A stretch of 64,000 bases of DNA from Pedobacter sp. V48 (GTDB lineage: Bacteria; Bacteroidota; Bacteroidia; Sphingobacteriales; Sphingobacteriaceae), in NCBI RefSeq assembly GCF_000523515.1, contig NZ_AWRU01000013.1, positions 307,908 through 371,907 of the forward strand. Reading direction: 5' to 3'. Each line of letters begins with the position of its first letter. The stretch's first letter is position 1. The notes under the pieces were generated by a model. The model was not told the origin of the DNA, did not search any database, and saw only the letters and a program-made list of their open reading frames with translations. The position numbers and the translations under genes are program-made. Shown piece by piece: positions 8,892 to 16,925 of this stretch.

Positions 8892-10487
8892 TTAAGTTAT
8901 TAAATCAGTTTTCCATGAGCCATCTACCAACCTCAAAATACTCAAGGGGTTACTGTTTTGTAATGCTGCAGGAAGTAATTCATCTGGAATATCCTGATAA
9001 GCTACCGGTCTTAAAAAACGATAAATTGCTGCTGTACCCACAGATGTTGATCTTCCATCAGTAGTTGATGGGAATGGTCCTCCATGTTGCATCGAATGAC
9101 AAACTTCTACACCTGTAGGAAAACCATTGTAGATCACACGACCCGATTTTTGAGTGATTATATCAATTACAGGGATTAAATTACTTTTATCCTCAGTCTC
9201 GGCATGAACTGTCGCCGTAAGTTGGCCTTCCAGTTGATTTAAGACCAGATGAAGCTGCGCTGTATCTTTAACCAAAACAAAAAGTGTTACGGGACCAAAA
9301 ACCTCTTCGTTTAATTGTTTGTTCGAAAGAAAATCATCAGCAGAAACCGTAAAAGCAATAGGTCTGGCTTCATTTCTATCGTCATTTGCTAATTTTATTC
9401 CCTCAGCCAAAACATTAACTCCTCTAACTGTTTTAGTGGTTTCGATACCTTTAGTGTATGATTGACAGATATTCTTGTTCAGCATAGTTGCAGGTTCAGT
9501 TGCTCCCAGATATTTCACGAAGTGATTTAGGAAAAGTTTGCCCGCTTCACTTTCTATTAGCAATACCAATCCCGGGTTAGTACAAAATTGGCCTGCCCCC
9601 ATAGTTACTGAGCCAGCCAATCCTTTAGCGATTGCTTCTCCTTTTACTTTTAATGCTTCTTCCATCAAAATTACCGGATTTATAGCGCTCATTTCTGCAT
9701 ATACAGGAATGGGTTCCGATCTTTTCGCAGCCGCATTAAAAAGAGTCATGCCTACTTTTCTGGACCCTGTAAAACCTACTGCTTTTATCGCAGCGTGCTG
9801 TACAAGTCTTACCGACTGATCGTTAGTAAGGTTTAGGGCCGAAAATACACCCTCAGGCATGCCTGTTCTTTTAGCTGCCTGAATAATTGCAGAAGATATC
9901 AATTCGCTAGTGCCAGGATGAGATGGGTGTGTTTTAACAACTACGGGACATCCTGCAGCAAGTGCAGAAGCGGTATCACCCCCTGCCGTAGAGAAAGCCA
10001 ATGGGAAATTACTGGCGCCATAAACAGCAACAGGACCAATTGGAATAAGCATTCTTCTGATATCAGATTTTGGTAATGGTGTTCTTTCAGGTTGTGCCGT
10101 ATCTATTCTTGCATCCACATACCAGCCATCGCGTAGTAACTGGGCAAACATTTTTAACTGACCACAGGTACGACCTCTTTCGCCTGTTATTCGTCCAATA
10201 GGCAAACCTGATTCTGTAACCGCTCTTTCTATCAATGTTGCTTCCAATGCCATTATTTCTTCAGTAATTGCTTCTAAAAACTCAGCACGCTCAATTGTTG
10301 AAGTATTCTTATAGCGAACAAAAGCATCCTGAGCTAATGATAATGCCCGTTCAAGTTCTTCTTCTGTTGCGTAAGTAAACTTTTCTGATATTAAAACATT
10401 CCCAGTGGGATTGAAAGCCTGAAAGCTATCAGCTCCATTGCCACTACGAATATTTCCAATAAAATTCTCACCTGTTATAGACACCAT
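8892..10487 (-). CDS. NADP-type aldehyde dehydrogenase, probably 2-oxoglutarate semialdehyde dehydrogenase
   Basis: A 531-residue enzyme of the ALDH superfamily. Visible features are the cofactor-binding GFTGSRKVG, a general-base Glu in AEMSAINP and the catalytic Cys near residue 303 in GQFCTNPG. The divergent motif around the Cys and the length match the 2-oxoglutarate semialdehyde (2,5-dioxopentanoate) dehydrogenases that end oxidative pentose and sugar-acid pathways. The context supports this: the two genes just upstream encode a KdaD-like FAH-family protein and a UxaA-type sugar-acid dehydratase, giving a Weimberg-type series. It is the last sugar gene of the leftward array. Other aldehyde substrates remain possible. 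Confidence 0.83.
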   Translation of the reverse strand: MVSITGENFIGNIRSGNGADSFQAFNPTGNVLISEKFTYATEEELERALSLAQDAFVRYKNTSTIERAEFLEAITEEIMALEATLIERAVTESGLPIGRITGERGRTCGQLKMFAQLLRDGWYVDARIDTAQPERTPLPKSDIRRMLIPIGPVAVYGASNFPLAFSTAGGDTASALAAGCPVVVKTHPSHPGTSELISSAIIQAAKRTGMPEGVFSALNLTNDQSVRLVQHAAIKAVGFTGSRKVGMTLFNAAAKRSEPIPVYAEMSAINPVILMEEALKVKGEAIAKGLAGSVTMGAGQFCTNPGLVLLIESEAGKLFLNHFVKYLGATEPATMLNKNICQSYTKGIETTKTVRGVNVLAEGIKLANDDRNEARPIAFTVSADDFLSNKQLNEEVFGPVTLFVLVKDTAQLHLVLNQLEGQLTATVHAETEDKSNLIPVIDIITQKSGRVIYNGFPTGVEVCHSMQHGGPFPSTTDGRSTSVGTAAIYRFLRPVAYQDIPDELLPAALQNSNPLSILRLVDGSWKTDLIT

Positions 10488-10512
10488 ACTTAGTAAAATT
10501 TAAAGCTATCTT

Positions 10513-11364
10513 TTATACACGAATAGCTATGTGATTTGTTAATGTTCCAATATTATCAATACTTATGCTAACCTCGTCCTTTTCATTCAAAGTAAAGTCA
10601 TTAGGAGGTACAATACAAGTTCCGGTCATTAAAAAACATCCGTTTTTAAAGTCGCACTCAGCATACAAATAGATTACTAACTCATTCAGAGAACGTTTCA
10701 TTCTGCTAATAGAAATCGAATCACGAAAAACCTCATCATTGTTTCGTTTGATAACCATCTCTATCATTGTTTTATCAGATATTGGCTTTTCAGGTACATA
10801 TAAACAAGGACCCAGTGCAGCACTCCTTTCATAAATCTTTGCCTGCGGCAGGTACAACGTATTTTCTCCTTCAATGCTTCTGGAACTCATGTCGTTTCCT
10901 ATAGTATAAGCCTGTATGTTTCCAGAAGAATTGATAAACAGCGTTAATTCAGGTTCTGGCACGTTCCAGGTCGAATCTTTTCTAATGTTTACGTGTTGTT
11001 TATGGCCGGCTACACGATGAGGTAATGACTTAAAGAATAATTCAGGGCGATCTGCATCATAAACTTTGTCGTACATGCTCGCTCCACCGGAATCTTTAGA
11101 TTCCTCTTTTCTGGCATCGCGACTGCGCAGATAGGTTACTCCCGCTGCCCACACTTCCTGCTGTCCGATTGGTGCCTCAACATCGTTTTCCAATATTGCT
11201 AACGCTTTATTTTCCTGCAAGGATTCAGGGTGCTCAGTCAGTACATGAACTAAATATTGGTAGAGGTTGTCATTGTTAATCAATGTATCCCAATCAATAT
11301 TTAGTAAATAATATCCCGCATCACTATGCAAAATAGCGCCTTGTTTAGTTTTATATAATTTCAT
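10513..11364 (-). CDS. FAH-family protein, probable 2-keto-3-deoxy-D-arabinonate dehydratase
   Basis: A 283-residue fumarylacetoacetate-hydrolase-fold protein. Metal-binding acidic residues are visible in PEPELTLFI (near residue 134). The blocks VWAAGVTYLRSRDAR, GNDMSSRSIEGEN and LYLPQAKIYERS resemble the archaeal KdaD type of 2-keto-3-deoxy-D-arabinonate dehydratase more than true fumarylacetoacetases. That enzyme makes 2-oxoglutarate semialdehyde, the substrate expected for the aldehyde dehydrogenase encoded 25 bp downstream. The UxaA-type dehydratase 38 bp upstream would supply its substrate. The stereochemistry of the sugar acid (D-arabinonate, L-arabinonate, D-xylonate) cannot be settled from sequence alone. 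Confidence 0.78.
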   Translation of the reverse strand: MKLYKTKQGAILHSDAGYYLLNIDWDTLINNDNLYQYLVHVLTEHPESLQENKALAILENDVEAPIGQQEVWAAGVTYLRSRDARKEESKDSGGASMYDKVYDADRPELFFKSLPHRVAGHKQHVNIRKDSTWNVPEPELTLFINSSGNIQAYTIGNDMSSRSIEGENTLYLPQAKIYERSAALGPCLYVPEKPISDKTMIEMVIKRNNDEVFRDSISISRMKRSLNELVIYLYAECDFKNGCFLMTGTCIVPPNDFTLNEKDEVSISIDNIGTLTNHIAIRV

Positions 11365-11402
11365 AATTTATTTATCCGTTTTAATTTGAAATTGTCTGTA
11401 TG

Positions 11403-13061
11403 TTATAAGGATATTCCTCTTTTCCAGGGAATAAAATCGTTGTGACCTAATGCTTCGGCCTTAGCTTTAACCTCCCCGCTTGCGATCTCTATGATGTAAT
11501 CGAGGATTCGTTCTCCTACCTGTTCAATGGTTTCTTCACCAGTTATTATTGTGCCTGCATCGATGTCAATGATGTCATTCATCTTTTTGTACAAAGTTGT
11601 ATTGGTTGATATTTTTACTACAGGTGCAATAGGGTTGCCCGTCGGGGTGCCCAGTCCAGTTGTAAAAAACACTAGTGTAGCTCCCGCTCCAACCTCTGCC
11701 GTTGTCGACTCTATATCACTACCTGGCGTACATAGTAACGTTAGCCCTGATTTAGAAACCTGCTGAGGGTAGTCGAGAACATCAATAACCGGCGATGTAC
11801 CTGCTTTTTTTGCTGCACCGGCAGATTTAATGGCATCAGTAATTAAACCGTCGCGAATATTGCCTGCCGATGGATTGGAATCAAAACCTGAACCAACAGC
11901 TTTAGCTCTTTCATGATAAGCAGTCATTAAGGTCATGAACTTCCGGGCCACGGTCTCATCTATACAACGATCGCTCAATTCCTGCTCCACACCACAAAGC
12001 TCCGGAAATTCCGAAAGTATTACTGATGAGCCCAAAGCAACCAATAGATCTGAAGTATATCCTAAAGCGGGGTTAGCCGAAATTCCTGAAAAACCATCTG
12101 ATCCTCCGCACTCCAGTCCAATACAAAGTTTGCTTAAAGGAGCGGGTTTGCGCTTAAGGTCATTGGCTTGCATCAAGCCTGCAAAGGTTTGTTTTATAGC
12201 CAATTTCATTAATTCAGACTCGGTTCCTACCTGTTGCTGCTCAAAACAATACAAAGGTTTGGAAAACTGGGGATCTCGCTTCGCAATTTCCTCTTTCAAT
12301 AGCGGTATTTGCGCGTTCTGACAACCAAGACTTAACACCGTAGCTCCTGCAACATTAGGATGCGTTATATATCCGGCAAGCAAGCCACAAAGGTTAATGG
12401 TATCATCTTTTGTGCCACCACAGCCTAACGAATGTGTTAAGAATTTAACGCCGTCAACATTCGGAAACACCCTGTTTTCTGCCTCTGCATCGGTACCTAA
12501 AGTTTCTATGTCTATGCTCAATATATCTTCAACAGCTATACCGGCTCTGTGCATCTTAACCAACTGTTGTACCTGATTGTAATAAGATGAGTCATTGTCA
12601 TGATACCCCAGTCCTTTCATGAAGGCATCCTGAATAACCTGTACATTCTTATTTTCACAAAATACCAAAGGGATAATCAGCCAGTAATTGGCCACACCAA
12701 CCTTGCCATTATCTCTATGATATCCCATAAAAGTTTTATCGCGCCATGAAGATACTTCCGGCACTTCCCAGCCGGTTTTTCTTTCCTTAAGCTTATAGTT
12801 ATTAGCCGCATGACTAACATTGCCCGTTGTAATTACCTCGCCTTTTTTAATTGCTTCAGTTGCCTTGCCTACAAGCACCCCGTACATCCGAACATCATCT
12901 CCGGGCTGTAAGTCTATAGTCGCAAATTTATGCTTTGCCTGAACATCTGTAACCAGGTCATAAGTTCCTGCATCACTATTTATGGCATCACCTGCTTTTA
13001 AATCCGATAATGCTACCTCTATATTATCTGTGCGATTTATTTTAAGTGTTTTTGACTTCAT
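11403..13061 (-). CDS. UxaA-family sugar-acid dehydratase (altronate/galactarate dehydratase type)
   Basis: A 552-residue protein with an N-terminal SAF domain (about 1-100) and a C-terminal altronate/galactarate dehydratase domain. Typical blocks are GYHRDNGKVGVANYW, LGCGGTKDD, GCQNAQ, GLECGGSDGFSG and GAGATLVFFTTGLGTPTG. Conserved Cys and His residues in these blocks probably hold iron. The family dehydrates aldonates or uronate-derived acids to 2-keto-3-deoxy acids. Next to a KdaD-like enzyme and an aldehyde dehydrogenase it most likely acts on a pentonate such as D-arabinonate rather than altronate: no uronate isomerase, altronate oxidoreductase or KDG kinase gene is in this window. It lies 11 bp after the DUF4091 gene. 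Confidence 0.85.
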   Translation of the reverse strand: MKSKTLKINRTDNIEVALSDLKAGDAINSDAGTYDLVTDVQAKHKFATIDLQPGDDVRMYGVLVGKATEAIKKGEVITTGNVSHAANNYKLKERKTGWEVPEVSSWRDKTFMGYHRDNGKVGVANYWLIIPLVFCENKNVQVIQDAFMKGLGYHDNDSSYYNQVQQLVKMHRAGIAVEDILSIDIETLGTDAEAENRVFPNVDGVKFLTHSLGCGGTKDDTINLCGLLAGYITHPNVAGATVLSLGCQNAQIPLLKEEIAKRDPQFSKPLYCFEQQQVGTESELMKLAIKQTFAGLMQANDLKRKPAPLSKLCIGLECGGSDGFSGISANPALGYTSDLLVALGSSVILSEFPELCGVEQELSDRCIDETVARKFMTLMTAYHERAKAVGSGFDSNPSAGNIRDGLITDAIKSAGAAKKAGTSPVIDVLDYPQQVSKSGLTLLCTPGSDIESTTAEVGAGATLVFFTTGLGTPTGNPIAPVVKISTNTTLYKKMNDIIDIDAGTIITGEETIEQVGERILDYIIEIASGEVKAKAEALGHNDFIPWKRGISL

Positions 13062-13072
13062 TAATCAAGTAT

Positions 13073-14752
13073 TTATTTTTCTAGTATTCGTTTCATGGTC
13101 TGATTTATCCATTCTTCTTTCTTGGGGAAATCAGCGTAAGTTTTTATTTCAGATAGCATGGGATCGTCCTGCTTAATACCGGCCGACTGCAGAATGGCAT
13201 AGTCCTGAAGAGATTCTGCAAATACTTCCCATCTTATAGAATCGTATGGGCCATCTGGTCCAGGATAAACTACAAAAGGATCTCCAACAGCAATTCCAGG
13301 ATAAGCATTTCCAGAGGCATTGGTAAAAGGATCAATAGGTTCTTCTTTTTCCACTACGTTCCAATAGTTGTACCCCCAGTGTAAAAAGCCCTGTGCTTTC
13401 AAATGATAGAATAAAAACCCTGACATTCTGATTTTAGCAAGAGGGGTATCATAGAACCGATTAAGCCACTGATCTCTAGGTCCTGTGCAGTAATAAACCC
13501 AATGAGAAATATTCTCTTTAAGGTAATCACCAGCCGAACTAATGATTGGAATTGGTATATCTGTTAATTTTTCTCTTCCATACCTCACATCACTTAATGC
13601 ATCCATCACTTTCATCCAGGGAGCCAGTTCCTGCAATATCTTTCTAGCCCTCTTGTAGTTTTGTATATGTTCCGATCCGGGCTCATCCGATAAATGGAAG
13701 TAGGAATCTGCTAATACGTTTTCCTGCTTAAGGAAGCGATGAAACTCTGGTAGATACTGTTTTAAAAAATTCAGGTAAACCGGAGATGTTGCAGAAAGAT
13801 TCTCGTCCCAAAGCAGTTCGTATTTGTCACCTTTTTTTGTGTAAACATGCATTGCATTTTCAACACCCCAGTAAAGAAAAAGATGGCCCCATTCAAATTT
13901 TTTGTACCCCAATTCCTTGGTCATATCAAGGAACCGTTTGATACGCGACCAGTCGAAACTATATTTACCGGGACTGATTTCATCGATAATCAGCATCTGA
14001 CAAGGCTTTTTAAATACTGTTTTAAGTTCAAACAAGTTTTGAATGAAGGCTACGTCATTTCCATGATCAATTAAATTCTTCATCTGTGCTTTAGTAAGCT
14101 GCCACCACTTTTCATCATACATTTCAGTTTTATACTGAGCCCAGGTAGCCTCGCCTCGCCACCAATGGGTTACATGAAAGTTCTTACGGGGCTGAACAAT
14201 AAGCTTGCTAATGTTTAAATCGACCAGAAGTGTTTTTTCCATATTTACTTTTCCCTCATTCCAGCTTACTTTTACTTTGCATTGGTGAATACCCGGTTCT
14301 ATATTTTCCGGAATCCTTAGGGTTACCCAAAATGAACGGCTTGCATAGGGACTAGCATCTACGCGGGTAAGGGGATAAAGTGGATCCGGTAACATGCCCG
14401 GTAAGAAACCAATCCCATCCAGCTCTTCCTCCCGTACATCAGTATTAAAGTTCTGAAAGGGAACCAGGCCTACATAACGGACTTCATGTTTAACTGCACC
14501 AGCTTCCATATTACAGGCAATCTGTACCCTGTCTTTCATATTACTATGAAAGCCAACCTGAAAGGATACTCTGCTGTTTCTAGCTACGATTAGGGTAAGA
14601 CGATCATTGGCTTTACCTGCCGATTGAGGAAAGATTCGTTTCAGCGAGCTTTCCAGCCAAACGTCCATATTTTTATCTTTACCTAAGGCATCCTTATGTA
14701 ACAGCAGGCCTAATAAAATAAATACAAATGCTATTTTTTGAACTCTTTTCAT
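13073..14752 (-). CDS. Secreted DUF4091 protein (GH123-like putative glycoside hydrolase)
   Basis: A 559-residue exported protein with a signal peptide (about 1-24, ending ALGKD). An N-terminal beta-sandwich-like region is followed by a TIM-barrel-like domain of the DUF4091/GH123 type. Visible motifs are THWWRGEATWAQYK, KKFEWGHLFLYWG, the acidic HLSDEPG pair where GH123 enzymes hold catalytic acids, GFLFYHLKAQGFLHWGYNYWN and a late YPGPDGPYDSIRWE block. GH123 enzymes are N-acetylgalactosaminidases, but DUF4091 proteins are broader and mostly uncharacterised. In this operon it is probably an accessory glycosidase for the target glycan. The exact activity is unknown. Confidence 0.75.
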   Translation of the reverse strand: MKRVQKIAFVFILLGLLLHKDALGKDKNMDVWLESSLKRIFPQSAGKANDRLTLIVARNSRVSFQVGFHSNMKDRVQIACNMEAGAVKHEVRYVGLVPFQNFNTDVREEELDGIGFLPGMLPDPLYPLTRVDASPYASRSFWVTLRIPENIEPGIHQCKVKVSWNEGKVNMEKTLLVDLNISKLIVQPRKNFHVTHWWRGEATWAQYKTEMYDEKWWQLTKAQMKNLIDHGNDVAFIQNLFELKTVFKKPCQMLIIDEISPGKYSFDWSRIKRFLDMTKELGYKKFEWGHLFLYWGVENAMHVYTKKGDKYELLWDENLSATSPVYLNFLKQYLPEFHRFLKQENVLADSYFHLSDEPGSEHIQNYKRARKILQELAPWMKVMDALSDVRYGREKLTDIPIPIISSAGDYLKENISHWVYYCTGPRDQWLNRFYDTPLAKIRMSGFLFYHLKAQGFLHWGYNYWNVVEKEEPIDPFTNASGNAYPGIAVGDPFVVYPGPDGPYDSIRWEVFAESLQDYAILQSAGIKQDDPMLSEIKTYADFPKKEEWINQTMKRILEK

Positions 14753-14767
14753 TTTTTCAAATAATTT

Positions 14768-15103
14768 CTAACAGCAACCCTTCGGGCCACAATAATCGTC
14801 TAACATCAATGGATTTAATCCCTTTTCCAGTTCTTCTTCACTGGCGTATCGAACCTTGTCCACAATAACCCTAATATGAAATTCATCATCTAAGCCTTCA
14901 AATCCGGTCTCCTTTGATAAAAAAAACTGTTTTTCATCTCCTTCATTTAAACCTTTAAGTTCAGCTTCCAAGGAAGGAAGAATTGTTCCATGACCATGTA
15001 AATAATTGATTGGTAACCCATCCAAAATATCCTCAAGTATCTCTCCTTTACTGTTTTCCATCTTATATCTAATGGATACTACAGTTTTATCCTCAATTTT
15101 CAT
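14768..15103 (-). CDS. Short SlyD-type FKBP peptidyl-prolyl isomerase with Cys tail
   Basis: A 111-residue protein starting MKIEDKTVV, the start that matches SlyD proteins. A longer reading from 15136 exists but would overlap the aquaporin gene further; the chosen start overlaps it by 11 bp. It has the FKBP blocks INYLHGHGTILPSLEAEL and RVIVDKVRYASEEELEKG. The chaperone flap (IF) domain, inserted between these in SlyD, is missing and replaced by about 20 residues. The tail ends DDYCGPKGCC, a small Cys cluster recalling the metal-binding SlyD tail. It sits with a CobW-type metallochaperone GTPase and an aquaporin, suggesting a role in metal handling or metalloenzyme folding (inference). Confidence 0.78.
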   Translation of the reverse strand: MKIEDKTVVSIRYKMENSKGEILEDILDGLPINYLHGHGTILPSLEAELKGLNEGDEKQFFLSKETGFEGLDDEFHIRVIVDKVRYASEEELEKGLNPLMLDDYCGPKGCC

Positions 15104-15806
15104 AGGCACCAATTCTTGATTTTTCAACGTCTGCATGCGTTTGTGGAATAAAGGTTTCAGCTAATAAAAATTTACAGACTAAAACAGCGAAGATGGCACC
15201 AAAAACGGTAGCGCTTAGATACACCCACAGGTGTTCAGTATGACCAGAAATAATAGCCGGAGCTAATGATCTCGCCGGGTTCATTGATGCGCCACAAATT
15301 GGACCTGCAAACAGCGCTTCCAAACCAACCACACCTCCAATTACTATTCCTGCAAGGCTCCCTTCTCTTTTACGCTTTCTTCCTACAGTAAATATAACGA
15401 GCATTAAAAAAAATGTCAGAAAAAACTCAAGTATGAAAGATTGAAAAGCAGAACCTGCAGGCAGTGTTGATCCTAGTGTAGCATTAGCCGGAAATAAGGC
15501 ATGCAGTGTGCAACTTGCCGTGATGGCTCCCGTTACCTGACTTAAAACAAAAGGCACCAAATCTCTTAGCGGATGCTTTCCTGATATGGCAAGGGCGATG
15601 CTCACCGCAGGATTCATATGCGCACCTGAAATACTTCCAAAAGCATAAATCATACTCATTACGATCAAACCAAAGGTGATTGCTATACCCATATGCGTCA
15701 CTACTCCACCCGATTCCTGGTTAATGATAATTGCCCCTGTACCACAGAAAACCATTATAAATGTGCTTATAAACTCAGCGGTATATTTTTTTACTGGACT
15801 CTGCAT
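15093..15806 (-). CDS. MIP-family channel (aquaporin)
   Basis: A 237-residue inner-membrane protein with six hydrophobic segments and the two MIP signature loops, GAHMNPAVS and GASMNPARS. The second NPA is followed by R-S, not the R-D of glycerol facilitators. Counting back from the second NPA as in AqpZ, the selectivity-filter positions read Phe, Ala, Ala, Arg; the water-specific His is replaced by Ala. This suggests a wider pore, as in NIP or metalloid channels, rather than a strict water channel (inference). It lies 18 bp after the CobW gene and overlaps the SlyD-type gene, inside a sugar operon. No arsenic genes are nearby. Confidence 0.88.
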   Translation of the reverse strand: MQSPVKKYTAEFISTFIMVFCGTGAIIINQESGGVVTHMGIAITFGLIVMSMIYAFGSISGAHMNPAVSIALAISGKHPLRDLVPFVLSQVTGAITASCTLHALFPANATLGSTLPAGSAFQSFILEFFLTFFLMLVIFTVGRKRKREGSLAGIVIGGVVGLEALFAGPICGASMNPARSLAPAIISGHTEHLWVYLSATVFGAIFAVLVCKFLLAETFIPQTHADVEKSRIGAYEN

Positions 15807-15824
15807 TTTATTCTTCTGATAGAC

Positions 15825-16898
15825 CTAATCGATAATCCTGTGTGTTGGTTTCGGGTAGCCCGGTTTAAATGAGGAAATATCTTTCGTAATAAATTTATAC
15901 CCTGAAGTTGCTTCAATTTTGCTAATTGTATTAAACACCAACGCTTTAAGATGTTCTGGCTCTGTTTGCACTCTTGCATTGATCAGTATATCTGCCTTTG
16001 CCGAAACTGTTTTTCCTATCTCATTGATAGACGTCTGCACTCCCGATGTAAAGCTTATCTTCTTCTGTTGCACACCATCGTCAATAAAGAATTTTAAATG
16101 ACCTATTGGTAATTTCTGTTCGGTTATTTCCCAATGAATTTCTTTTGCAAGCGTTACTCCTGTCTCAAACGCATTATTTTCATCAGCAAACAGCTCCATT
16201 TCAATATCAAGCCAGGCAAGCTCGGCTTCTCCAGCACCATAAATATCATAGTCGATTTCCAAAGAGCTTCTCGCACCTGATTTAAAATTTTCCAAAGTAA
16301 TTAACCACTGGATTATACTGTCTTTATCAAGCGAGTTTTGAAACAGAATTGTTTTCTCAGGAAACTTACTATTTACCAAACGGTCCATCTTGCTTAACTC
16401 ATCGTCAGTTAAAGAATCGATCTTGTTGACAATAAGGATATCTGCCTCTTCAATTTGTTTCTTATAAATATAAGTTACACTATCCACAAATAACGGTGCA
16501 GACTGGAGCATAGTCGGCAACACATTTGCATCCACAAAAACAGAGATGACGGTTTCTATATCCTTGCGAAATTTTTGTAGTGGTTTTACAACTGTAGCAA
16601 TCATATCTGTGCAGGAACCCACGGATTCGGCAAACACTATCTCTGCATAATGAGATTCTTTTAGCACCTCAATTAAGCTGTCTACTTTATCATAATTACA
16701 ACAAAAACAGCCATCTGTAACTTCCATAACTGGAACATTTGCATTGCGCATGAATCGGGTATCCACCAACTGCACCCCCTGGTCGTTTGTGATTACACCA
16801 ACATTCACCTTTTCTTTCATTAATTGAGTGCATGCATTTTGAATAGCTGTTGTTTTACCACTACCCAGAAAACCGCTGATCAGATATAACTTCATCAT
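15825..16898 (-). CDS. CobW/COG0523 G3E-family GTPase, putative metallochaperone
   Basis: A 357-residue cytoplasmic GTPase. The P-loop GFLGSGKT is at residues 9-16, the metal-binding CxCC motif (C64, C66, C67) lies in DGCFCC, and the NKID guanine-specificity motif is at 158-161. A C-terminal CobW-like domain follows. G3E GTPases use GTP hydrolysis to place metals (Zn, Co, Fe, Ni) into client proteins. The switch I sequence NDQG differs from the usual NEFG of ZnuC-linked zinc members, so another metal is possible. It stands 27 bp after the GH116 gene and before the aquaporin. Metal-dependent isomerase and dehydratase enzymes of the same operon are possible clients (inference). Confidence 0.87.
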   Translation of the reverse strand: MMKLYLISGFLGSGKTTAIQNACTQLMKEKVNVGVITNDQGVQLVDTRFMRNANVPVMEVTDGCFCCNYDKVDSLIEVLKESHYAEIVFAESVGSCTDMIATVVKPLQKFRKDIETVISVFVDANVLPTMLQSAPLFVDSVTYIYKKQIEEADILIVNKIDSLTDDELSKMDRLVNSKFPEKTILFQNSLDKDSIIQWLITLENFKSGARSSLEIDYDIYGAGEAELAWLDIEMELFADENNAFETGVTLAKEIHWEITEQKLPIGHLKFFIDDGVQQKKISFTSGVQTSINEIGKTVSAKADILINARVQTEPEHLKALVFNTISKIEATSGYKFITKDISSFKPGYPKPTHRIID

Positions 16899-16925
16899 TT
16901 CTATTTTAATTTATACGCTTTATGA

